DNA of 5,580 bases from Verrucomicrobiales bacterium (GCA_947487925.1 CANLCA010000241.1:1-5580); one strand, 5' to 3'. Shown: positions 1 through 5,579, counted from the first letter of the stretch. Notes: a model not told the origin generated them from the sequence alone. Made by a program: numbers and translations.

Positions 1-2
1 GA

Positions 3-137
3 TCCAGAGGCAAGTTATTCTACCGGTTGATCCAGCAATCTGTCCAAGTCGAGCCTTCCCCCTACAAAAAAATGGTCGGCGGTAGGCCGTTGCCCGACTC
101 CCTACCACAACAGGTTGGGGGTACTGTCGTCAATTGA
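3..137 (+). CDS. C-terminal fragment of an unrecognised protein, cut by the left window edge
   Basis: Frame 3 is open from the first bases to a TGA at 135-137, giving 44 codons with no start inside the window. The peptide begins SRGKLFYRLIQQSV, then carries EPSPYKKMVGG and ends GGTVVN. It looks like the tail of a real protein: a short amphipathic helix, a Pro/Tyr turn and a majority of G or C third positions. The other two forward frames stop earlier, at 28-30 and 83-85. I do not recognise the family. It converges on leuD with 73 nt between the two stops. Those 73 nt contain small dyads but no T-tract terminator. A random open stretch of this length at an edge is possible, so confidence is limited. 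Confidence 0.4.
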   Translation, partial: SRGKLFYRLIQQSVQVEPSPYKKMVGGRPLPDSLPQQVGGTVVN

Positions 138-210
138 ATAGCCCTGTCTCAAGAAATGCATTCAGGCATCGGTACGGCATGCCTTCCAATGGAAGTTGTG
201 GAAAACGCGA

Positions 211-759
211 TTAAGCTGCGATCATTCCGGTTTTGCGGGCGTAATTAAACAAACCTCCGGCATCGACCACAGGCCGTACTTCGCCTAGGGGTTTGAAGGT
301 ATAAACCTTCCCAGTCGCTTCCACGGTGACGGTGGCAGCATCGAGGTCTACAGATACCACGTCCCCAGTTTTGAGCACTGAACAAAGCCTGTCCTGGATC
401 TCGCATGGATAGAGTTCCCCCGTCGCCACGGAGTTCCGAAAAAAGATCCTGGCAAAACTTTCGGCCAGCACGACGCGGTTGTTTGCGGAGCCGAGGGCGA
501 TCGGGGCATGCTCTCGGGAGCTGCCGCAGCCAAAGTTTTTTCCTGCAACGACGATGGGGTAGGCAGAATCGAGCTTTCCTTCCTCCACAAACCTCGTGGG
601 GTAGAGAGAATCCGGCAGGCCGCAGAGAGCGTAGGAACCTAAGGTCTCGTATTCCTCCGCGATCGTCGGGATGAGATTGAGATATTGAGCCGGAATGATC
701 TGGTCCGTGTCGATGTTATCCTGAACGACAAAAACCGGACCTCGGAAAACTGAATTCAT
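211..759 (-). CDS. leuD: 3-isopropylmalate dehydratase small subunit (LeuD)
   Basis: This is the small, swivel-domain subunit of isopropylmalate isomerase. With the [4Fe-4S] large subunit LeuC it converts 2-isopropylmalate to 3-isopropylmalate in cytosolic leucine synthesis. Two hallmark segments of the aconitase-swivel family are visible: DNIDTDQIIPAQYL at residues 14-27 and GKNFGCGSSREHAP at 73-86, the latter with the substrate-phosphate-binding GSSRE loop. SFARIFFRNSVATGELYP follows at 101-118. The 182 residues fit the short LeuD class (about 160-200). The position used in archaeal enzymes to separate isopropylmalate (YLVY) from homoaconitate (YLRT) dehydratases reads YLNL, which resembles plant plastid LeuD as I recall it. 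No leuC is visible on either side. The start is the ATG at 757-759. A GAGG lies only 2 nt upstream, too close for a normal ribosome binding site. A related dehydratase small subunit, such as methylmalate/citraconate, is the main alternative. Confidence 0.93.
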   Translation of the reverse strand: MNSVFRGPVFVVQDNIDTDQIIPAQYLNLIPTIAEEYETLGSYALCGLPDSLYPTRFVEEGKLDSAYPIVVAGKNFGCGSSREHAPIALGSANNRVVLAESFARIFFRNSVATGELYPCEIQDRLCSVLKTGDVVSVDLDAATVTVEATGKVYTFKPLGEVRPVVDAGGLFNYARKTGMIAA

Positions 760-765
760 AACCTC

Positions 766-794
766 ACTGTGGTTTCGTTCGAGGAAGTTTTCAA
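766..794 (-). promoter_or_regulatory. Weak candidate sigma70-type promoter for leuD
   Basis: Reading the minus strand, TTGAAA (794-789; 5 of 6 to TTGACA) is followed after 17 nt by CACAGT (771-766; 3 of 6 to TATAAT). The leuD ATG comes 6 nt later. The -35 match is good and the -10 match is poor. It is listed because its distance to the start codon resembles the serS and isomerase promoters. It could be chance, with leuD transcribed from the ndk promoter instead. Confidence 0.22.
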
Positions 795-840
795 CCAGAT
801 TCCTGATTGAAATCTCGAGTGCCTCAAAGACCGGTCACTG

Positions 841-856
841 CCGCGGTTCAATTTCC
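841..856. repeat. 16-bp repeat shared with the inverted-repeat element at the right end
   Basis: The 16 bases CCGCGGTTCAATTTCC occur here and again, identical and in the same orientation, at 5444-5459. The right-hand copy is the outer end of the 5251-5452 inverted-repeat element plus a few flanking bases. Here the copy lies 36-51 nt downstream of the ndk stop, in the ndk-leuD spacer. No matching opposite arm was found nearby, so this would be a solo end or a decayed copy. A hairpin CTCCT/AGGAG with a 4-nt loop follows at 862-875, without a T-tract. Confidence 0.5.
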
Positions 857-891
857 ATCCACTCCTCAGAAGGAGACGGGGCTAAACCGGA

Positions 892-1308
892 TCACGCCAC
901 GACTTCGTTCTTGGAAAAAAATCTGCCGATTTCTTGAAGGGCGTTCTCCGGAGTATCGGAGGCGTGGACCAGATTTCGCATCTTATCCTCGCCCATATCC
1001 CCTCGAATGGTCCCCTTGGGCGCCTTTTGGGAGTCGGTTGGACCCACTAAATCACGCACCTGAGCGATGGCATTCGGTCCTTCCAACGCCAGGGCCAGGA
1101 CCGGACTCGATTGCATGAAACCCAGCACTTCCGGGAAGAAGGGAAAAGACACCAGATGCTGGTAGTGCTCGCGGAGAATCTCCTCGGAGAGAACCATCAA
1201 CTTGCAGGCACGGATTCTTAGGCCCGCCGCCTCAAAACGTTGGAGTATCGTTCCCGCGAGGCGTTTCTGGATCGCGTCGGGTTTCAACAAGACTAAGGTA
1301 GTTTCCAT
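892..1308 (-). CDS. ndk: Nucleoside diphosphate kinase
   Basis: Ndk moves the gamma-phosphate of ATP to other nucleoside diphosphates through a phosphohistidine intermediate and so balances cytosolic NTP and dNTP pools. From the preferred start (METTLVLLKPDAI) the protein has 138 residues, normal for bacterial Ndk. Every nucleotide-binding and catalytic residue known in this family aligns at a constant offset: K9, Y49, F57, R85, T91, R102, N112 and the phosphorylated H115. The Kpn loop reads GPTDSQKAPKGTIRGD. The active-site segment is NLVHASDTPENA, where most bacteria have HGSDS; this is a tolerated variant. Two in-frame ATGs lie upstream, at 1326 and 1317. The start at 1308 is chosen because it puts beta-1 at the usual distance from the N-terminus and has GGAAGAG just upstream, although the spacing is short. 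The gene is divergent from serS and lies 132 nt upstream of leuD. Confidence 0.95.
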   Translation of the reverse strand: METTLVLLKPDAIQKRLAGTILQRFEAAGLRIRACKLMVLSEEILREHYQHLVSFPFFPEVLGFMQSSPVLALALEGPNAIAQVRDLVGPTDSQKAPKGTIRGDMGEDKMRNLVHASDTPENALQEIGRFFSKNEVVA

Positions 1309-1380
1309 CTCTTCCATTCTCAACATGAGGCTTCAAATGTCCAAGAAAATGAGTCGATTAGCAAAACTTCTCCCACTCTT

Positions 1381-1405
1381 AACCCTTGCCCTGGAGTCGA
1401 GGGTT
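1381..1405. promoter_or_regulatory. 25-bp dyad overlapping the serS promoter (possible operator)
   Basis: AACCCT (1381-1386) and AGGGTT (1400-1405) are perfect inverted half-sites. As RNA they would extend by a G-U and a G-C pair to an 8-bp stem with a 9-nt loop, followed by TTT. The dyad covers the -35 hexamer and the promoter spacer. If transcription starts near 1420 it is not in the serS mRNA, so a DNA-level operator is the simpler reading. A plus-strand intrinsic terminator facing serS is the alternative. No regulator gene is visible. Confidence 0.35.
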
Positions 1406-1413
1406 TTTATAAT
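1386..1413 (+). promoter_or_regulatory. Sigma70-type promoter of serS, predicting a leaderless transcript
   Basis: TTGCCC (1386-1391; 4 of 6 to TTGACA) is followed after 16 nt by a perfect TATAAT (1408-1413). Only GGGTCC separates the -10 box from the serS ATG at 1420. The usual start of transcription, 6-8 nt past the -10 box, would fall on or beside the A of that ATG. No Shine-Dalgarno sequence precedes the codon. Confidence 0.7.
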
Positions 1414-1419
1414 GGGTCC

Positions 1420-2727
1420 ATGTTAGACATCAGGATTGTCCGTGAGAAGCCCGATTGGGTACGCGCGCGCCTCGCGTCCAGGGGCTCTGGCGCGGAGGCA
1501 GACATCGACCGGATCCTTCTGCTCGACGAGGCGCGTCGCAAGGGGCTTGCGGAAGTGGAGTTGCTGAAGGCCCAGCGTAACCGGGTTTCAAAGGAAATTG
1601 GCGCTTTGATGGGACGAAAGCAGTTTGCCGAAGCCGAAGCCCTCAAGGTGGAAACAAGGCAAATCGGTGATCAGATCGGGCGCTTGGACAAGGAAGTTTC
1701 GGAGGGTGAACAACAGCGGGACGACCTTCTTTTGACCATCCCGAACCTGCCTCATGAGAGTGTTGTAGTGGGTCGGTCCGCCGAGGACAACCCCGTCGTA
1801 AGGACCTTCGGGGTCAAGGCCGAGTTTTCTTTCACCCCCAAGCCTCATGTGGCGCTGTGTGAATCGCTCAAGCTGGTAGATTTTGCGCGAGGGGCCAAGC
1901 TGAGCGGCAGCGGTTTCCTGCTCTACACACATTGGGGCGCTCGGCTTGAGCGTGCGTTGATCCAATTTCTTTTGGATCTCCACACCCAGGAACATGGATA
2001 CATTGAGGTCTCGCCCCCATTTCTTGTTCAGCGAGAGTGCATGACCGGCGTGGGGCAGTTTCCGAAGTTTGTGGATCAAGCTTATGCAGTGCAGGAGGGG
2101 ACGGATGGATCAACCTTGGGGAAACTTTTTCTCGTTCCGACGGCTGAAGCGCCCGTGGCCAACATTCATCGGGAGGAGATCCTCAAGGAAAGCCAGCTTC
2201 CGATCAAATATTGCGCCTACAGTCCATGTTTTCGTGCGGAGGCGGGTGCAGCGGGTGTGGGCACTCGCGGCATGATTCGCGTTCATCAGTTCGACAAGGT
2301 GGAATTGATCAAGATCGTTGATCCTGCCCACGGTGACGCCGAATTGGAGTGTCTTGTTTCTGATGCGGAGAGAGTGCTCCAACTCCTGGGTCTGCATTAC
2401 AGAGTGATCTTGCTCTGCACGGGCGACATGGGTTTCGCGAGCGCCAAGACCTATGATATAGAGGTTTGGGCGCCGGGGCAGGGGAGCTACCTGGAGGTTT
2501 CGAGTTGTTCAAATTGCGAGGACTATCAATCGAGACGAATGCAGCTTCGATTTAAAACTGAGTCTGGTGAAAACCGGTTCCCTCACATCTTGAACGGCAG
2601 CGGCACAGCGCTGGCGCGCCTCTTCGTCGCTCTGATCGAGACCCACCAGCAGCCCGATGGCTCCGTGCTGATCCCGCCGCCGCTGCGGCCCTACATGAGA
2701 GCGGAATCCATCCCCGTCGTGCAATGA
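1420..2727 (+). CDS. serS: Seryl-tRNA synthetase (class II, bacterial type)
   Basis: SerS activates serine with ATP and charges tRNA-Ser; the same enzyme supplies Ser-tRNA-Sec where selenocysteine is used. The 435 residues match the bacterial family (about 420-430). The N-terminus MLDIRIVREKPDWV is the family's canonical opening, which fixes the start at 1420. Residues about 28-110 form the long helical arm that grips the tRNA variable arm. The class II catalytic core follows: the motif 1 region around 195-220 (EVSPPFLV), the TAE serine-binding loop at 241-243, motif 2 at 268-290 (SPCFRAEAG, then GTRGMIRVHQFDKVE), EVSSCSNCEDYQSRR at 359-373, and motif 3 at 392-407 (NGSGTALARLFVALIE). Motif 3 has TALAR where many bacteria have LAVGR; the class II arginine is kept. 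There is no ribosome binding site before the ATG. The stop overlaps the glgA start as ATGA. Confidence 0.98.
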   Translation: MLDIRIVREKPDWVRARLASRGSGAEADIDRILLLDEARRKGLAEVELLKAQRNRVSKEIGALMGRKQFAEAEALKVETRQIGDQIGRLDKEVSEGEQQRDDLLLTIPNLPHESVVVGRSAEDNPVVRTFGVKAEFSFTPKPHVALCESLKLVDFARGAKLSGSGFLLYTHWGARLERALIQFLLDLHTQEHGYIEVSPPFLVQRECMTGVGQFPKFVDQAYAVQEGTDGSTLGKLFLVPTAEAPVANIHREEILKESQLPIKYCAYSPCFRAEAGAAGVGTRGMIRVHQFDKVELIKIVDPAHGDAELECLVSDAERVLQLLGLHYRVILLCTGDMGFASAKTYDIEVWAPGQGSYLEVSSCSNCEDYQSRRMQLRFKTESGENRFPHILNGSGTALARLFVALIETHQQPDGSVLIPPPLRPYMRAESIPVVQ

Positions 2728-4214
2728 GAATACTCCTCGCGACGAGTGAGCTCCATCCCTATTCGAAAACGGGTGGGCTCGGGGACATGGTCGGAGCGCT
2801 CGCCAAATACCTGGCAAAGAAAGGTCATCAGGTCGGTGTCGTCACCCCGCTTTACCGTGGGATCCGTGAGAAGTTTCCCGAGATTAAGCGGTTCGAATGG
2901 CTCCTGGCTTTTCAGTTGGGAACGGAATTTGTTCGCGGGGGCGTCTGGACGATTCAGCCCCAGGAGAATTTGACCGTTTATTTCATTGATCAGCCTCGCT
3001 TTTTCGATCGAGATGGAATTTACCAGGGTTCTACGGGGGATTTTGTCGATAACGCGGAGCGGTTCACTTTTTTCTGCAAGAGCATTGTCAACCTTGCAAG
3101 GTACCTGCCGCTCCAGCCCGAGATCGTCCACCTTCATGATTGGCAGACCGGGTTAGTGCCGTTGCTCATCCGCCACGACTTTGAGACGGGAGGGTGGGGC
3201 GATCCACCGCTTCATTGTCTGACGGTTCACAACCTTGCCTACCAGGGAGTGTTTGAAGCCTCGAAATTCGCCCTGTGCAACCTGCCTTGGGAATACTTTA
3301 CGGCTGCGGCGGCGGAATTCTTAGGGAGCTTCAATTTTCTGAAGGCTGGCATCTGCATTGCAGACCAGGTGACGACCGTGAGCCCGACCTACGCGAGCGA
3401 GATTGTCACCCCGGAGTTTGGCTGCGGGCTTGAAGCTGTGCTCAGCGAGTTGCGGAATCCGGTCAAGGGCATTCTGAATGGCGTGGATTACGAGGAGTGG
3501 AACACCCGTCAGAATCCTCACCTGATGCAGCCCTACGACTCCGGGCATATGGATGGGAAACGGGCCAACAAACTGGCGTTGCAAAAACAGCTTGGGCTGT
3601 CTGAACGCGCCGATGCGCCCCTGTTTGTCAACGTCAGCCGTCTGGTGGAACAAAAGGGGGCGGACCTTCAGTTGGAGGCCATCCAGTGGCTTCTCGATCT
3701 GGATGTGCAATTCGCTTTGCTGGGCAAGGGCGACGCCTTGTTTGAAGAGGGATTCTCGATGCTCGCGGCGAAGCATCCCGGGAAAGTGGCGGTGACCATC
3801 GGCTATGACCATGCTCTGGCTCATCGTCTGGAGGCCGGCGGGGATTTTTTCGTGATGCCGTCTCGTTTCGAACCCTGTGGCCTCAACCAAATGTACAGCC
3901 TTCGTTACGGGACTCCGCCGATCGTGCGCGACACAGGGGGGCTGGCGGATTCAGTCACCGACGCCCGTGATGACGCCGGAAAGGTCAACGGCATCAAGTT
4001 TCGAGAACCGCGCTCCGCCGCTCTCAAACAAGCCCTTTTCAAAGCGCTGGCCGTTTACCATGACCAACCGGTGCTCGGTCGTTTAAGACGAAACGGCATG
4101 CGGGCTGATTTCGCCTGGGAACACGTCGCAACACACTACGAAACGCTCTACCGGGAGATGAAGAAACGGCCTCGACCAGCCCTCCCGAAACCTGAGGTCG
4201 ATCGCTCCGCTTGA
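2724..4214 (+). CDS. glgA: Glycogen synthase (ADP-glucose type, GT5 family)
   Basis: GlgA transfers glucose from ADP-glucose to the growing alpha-1,4 chain of glycogen in the cytoplasm. The 496-residue product is close to the family norm of about 480-500 and shows both Rossmann-like halves of a GT-B fold. N-terminal half: KTGGLGD at 15-21 (K15 is the ADP-glucose-contacting lysine of E. coli GlgA), HLHDWQTG at 136-143, LTVHNLAYQG at 166-175 and TTVSPTYASEI at 217-227. C-terminal half: GILNGVDYEEWN at 249-260, SRLVEQKG at 305-312 (R306 and K311 are the nucleotide-sugar phosphate ligands) and PSRFEPCGLNQMYSLRYGT at 379-397 with catalytic E383, then RDTGGLADSV. Nothing essential is missing. The ATG overlaps the serS stop, and no Shine-Dalgarno sequence is seen inside the serS 3' end, so translation probably depends on serS by reinitiation. 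No other glycogen genes lie in the window. The basic, proline-rich last 15 residues are probably disordered. Confidence 0.97.
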   Translation: MRILLATSELHPYSKTGGLGDMVGALAKYLAKKGHQVGVVTPLYRGIREKFPEIKRFEWLLAFQLGTEFVRGGVWTIQPQENLTVYFIDQPRFFDRDGIYQGSTGDFVDNAERFTFFCKSIVNLARYLPLQPEIVHLHDWQTGLVPLLIRHDFETGGWGDPPLHCLTVHNLAYQGVFEASKFALCNLPWEYFTAAAAEFLGSFNFLKAGICIADQVTTVSPTYASEIVTPEFGCGLEAVLSELRNPVKGILNGVDYEEWNTRQNPHLMQPYDSGHMDGKRANKLALQKQLGLSERADAPLFVNVSRLVEQKGADLQLEAIQWLLDLDVQFALLGKGDALFEEGFSMLAAKHPGKVAVTIGYDHALAHRLEAGGDFFVMPSRFEPCGLNQMYSLRYGTPPIVRDTGGLADSVTDARDDAGKVNGIKFREPRSAALKQALFKALAVYHDQPVLGRLRRNGMRADFAWEHVATHYETLYREMKKRPRPALPKPEVDRSA

Positions 4215-4234
4215 AGAGGCTCCGCACACTCCAT

Positions 4235-5179
4235 TCAAAGCAGGCCTTGGTAGGACAACCATAGCGCGCGGTAGTAGTGCATCACGCGGATAGGATCATT
4301 GGAGGATGGGATTTCCGCCAGGCAAAATCCTCTGAAACCTGAATCCACCAGACGGGTCATCAGCCTTCGGAAGGGGTATTCCTCCAGGAACAAGTCGCGC
4401 ATGTGCACGGTGAAAATCCGCGACTTCACAAGGTCGAAATTCTGATCAAACCCACCGTCCAAATCCATTTGGTTCGAGTTCCAGCAGACGCCCACATTTT
4501 TGTGGTCGGCGGTGTCCACGATGCGTTTGACATGCGCCATTCGTGAAGTGCCTTCTCCGTGAACTTCGAGCCTGATTTGCACACCCAAGTCGGCGCCGAA
4601 CATTCCCAATTCGCGCAGTGCCATGCCGATTTGATCAAGGGTTTTTTCGACCGGCACATTTTTGGGGAGCCCATTGGGGCGGACCTTCACTCCTGGCGCG
4701 CCCAAGTCGTGCGCCAGCTTCATGTATTCCTTTGTGGCATCGATGTCTTGGCGCAGCTTCGTCGCGTCGGGTGTGTGGTAATCGAACGCGCTCCCCAGCC
4801 CCATCAGCGCGACTTTGGAGTTGGCGAACCGTTTCTTGACAACGTCGCGCTCGCCCTTCGACAGGCTGACCTCAACCCCATGCGCATGAGTGGTTCGTAG
4901 CTCGGCTCCTTCAAACCGGGTCTGCTCGCAGTTTTTGATGAGCGTTTCGATATCCCAGTCCTTAGCGAGGTTGTAGGTCACGGTTCCCAGCTTCATCTGC
5001 GATTGCCGCGCCTTGAGAGGCGTCGCGGTCTTGGAAGCCGCCGGTGAGTCAGCTCCGTGTAAAGGGGTGTCGGATGTGATGTTTGCGACGGCACACAGTG
5101 TCCCAATCTGGGTCAAGAATCGTCTTCGCGAGGGGTTGCGGGCACCGTTTGCTTGCAGGGAATTGTGGAATGGGTTCAT
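4235..5179 (-). CDS. Tat-exported xylose-isomerase-like TIM-barrel protein (sugar phosphate isomerase/epimerase family)
   Basis: The 314-residue protein starts with a twin-arginine signal: SRRRFL at 17-22, then a hydrophobic stretch TQIGTLCAVANI and an Ala/Ser-rich linker to about residue 60. This points to folded export across the inner membrane. The rest is a xylose-isomerase-like (AP endonuclease 2 superfamily) barrel. Strands are recognisable at MKLGTVTYN (62-70), FEGAELR (89-95), VALMGLGS (123-130), GVKVRP (163-168), QIRLEVHGEG (201-210), VGVCWNSN (229-236), IFTVHMRD (255-262) and GFCLAEI (284-290). Likely divalent-metal ligands are E205, H259 and E289. The position usually held by Asp reads N234 in CWNSN. 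The substrate is unknown. The start is the ATG at 5177-5179, which retains the complete Tat signal. An internal start at Met62 would give only the barrel and is less likely. No Shine-Dalgarno sequence is seen. The gene converges on glgA across 20 nt with no obvious terminator. Confidence 0.88.
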   Translation of the reverse strand: MNPFHNSLQANGARNPSRRRFLTQIGTLCAVANITSDTPLHGADSPAASKTATPLKARQSQMKLGTVTYNLAKDWDIETLIKNCEQTRFEGAELRTTHAHGVEVSLSKGERDVVKKRFANSKVALMGLGSAFDYHTPDATKLRQDIDATKEYMKLAHDLGAPGVKVRPNGLPKNVPVEKTLDQIGMALRELGMFGADLGVQIRLEVHGEGTSRMAHVKRIVDTADHKNVGVCWNSNQMDLDGGFDQNFDLVKSRIFTVHMRDLFLEEYPFRRLMTRLVDSGFRGFCLAEIPSSNDPIRVMHYYRALWLSYQGLL

Positions 5180-5185
5180 AACGAC

Positions 5186-5213
5186 ATTGTTGCTGCTGTT
5201 GGGGCGTTGGCAA
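5186..5213 (-). promoter_or_regulatory. Candidate promoter of the isomerase gene, also predicting a leaderless transcript
   Basis: On the minus strand, TTGCCA (5213-5208; 5 of 6 to TTGACA) is followed after 16 nt by AACAAT (5191-5186; 4 of 6 to TATAAT). GTCGTT then leads directly into the ATG. Hexamer spacing and distance to the start codon are the same as at serS (16 and 6 nt). There is no purine-rich ribosome binding site. The -10 match is only moderate. Confidence 0.4.
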
Positions 5214-5250
5214 GCTCGGGATTGGGGACCGCGGGACAGGAAAATGGAGC

Positions 5251-5452
5251 GAACCGCGGAAAGGGGACCGAAATGGAACCGAAATGGGAGTCACGTTTCA
5301 GGGAAGTGCCCGCGAATCTCACGAATGGACGCGCATCTGAAGAAGCCGTTCCGGGCGGGGAACCGATCCAGAGATTCCTTTCGCGTGCAACCATTCCAAA
5401 AGTTATCCGATTGGAGGATTCGGTCCTCCTTTCGGTTCCCTTTCCGCGGTTC
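5251..5452. repeat. ~200-bp intergenic element bounded by inverted repeats
   Basis: The left arm 5251-5273, beginning GAACCGCGGAAAGGG, matches the reverse complement of 5430-5452 at 22 of 23 positions. Looser pairing continues about 10 bp inward. The arms enclose roughly 150 bp that hold no credible gene. Inside the left arm ACCGAAATGG is repeated in tandem (5267-5276 and 5278-5287), and the right arm has a similar CGGTCC/CGGTTCC doublet. The size and ends resemble a non-autonomous mobile element (MITE) or a large palindromic intergenic repeat. No clear target-site duplication was found. The right end overlaps the stop codon of the neighbouring partial gene, and 16 bases of that end recur at 841-856. 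Confidence 0.6.
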
Positions 5453-5579
5453 AATTTCCGGATTTCTTCCCGCCTTTGGTGAATTTGCGTATCTTAGCGG
5501 GGCCGTAGGCTACGGGCTTCGTTGCCGAAGGATCGGTTTTTGCGGTGGCTGGATTGAAGCGGCGTTTCAGTTCGTTAAT
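5451..5579 (-). CDS. Basic C-terminal tail of an unrecognised protein, cut by the right window edge
   Basis: On the minus strand a frame is open from the window edge to a TGA at 5453-5451, giving 42 codons. The peptide begins INELKRRFNPATAKTDP, continues KPVAYGPAKIRKF and ends GGKKSGN. It is strongly basic, with about 12 Lys/Arg and few acidic residues, and ends in a Gly/Lys tail like those of nucleic-acid-binding or ribosome-associated proteins. That role is inference from composition only; I do not recognise the family. The last codons and the stop lie on the outer end of the inverted-repeat element, so the natural C-terminus may have been altered by the element. The isomerase gene follows in the same direction after about 270 nt. 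Confidence 0.55.
   Translation of the reverse strand: MNELKRRFNPATAKTDPSATKPVAYGPAKIRKFTKGGKKSGN

Noticed and set aside
1..4. Window begins with GATC, as at a Sau3AI cloning junction
   Set aside because: A four-base site at an edge is weak evidence and says nothing about biology.
183..195. CTTCC-AAT-GGAAG dyad just downstream of leuD considered as a terminator
   Set aside because: The stem is 5 bp with a 3-nt loop and has no run of T's on either strand.
862..875. CTCCT/AGGAG hairpin downstream of ndk considered as a terminator
   Set aside because: The stem has only 5 bp and no T-tract follows in the ndk direction.
1404..1413. TATAAA on the minus strand (within TTTATAAT) considered as an ndk -10 box
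   Set aside because: No acceptable -35 hexamer lies 15-19 nt upstream on that strand, and the box is about 80 nt from the nearest ndk start. The plus-strand serS reading is much stronger.
1588..2079. A 163-codon minus-strand open frame inside serS
   Set aside because: It is antisense to the SerS tRNA-binding arm and catalytic core. Its translation has no recognisable domain.
3321..3890. A 189-codon minus-strand open frame inside glgA
   Set aside because: It is a shadow of glgA, whose conserved glycosyltransferase motifs cover the whole interval in the sense frame.
5176..5454. A 92-codon minus-strand open frame upstream of the isomerase gene, ending in an ATGA overlap with its start codon
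   Set aside because: Its translation is Arg/Ser/Pro-rich low-complexity sequence that mostly decodes the inverted-repeat element. It overlaps the end of the partial gene at 5451, has no ribosome binding site and has no family resemblance. The overlap is best taken as chance.
5153..5482. A 109-codon plus-strand open frame near the right end
   Set aside because: It is antisense to the Tat signal region of the isomerase gene and the repeat element, has no coding character, and crosses the last codons of the partial minus-strand gene.
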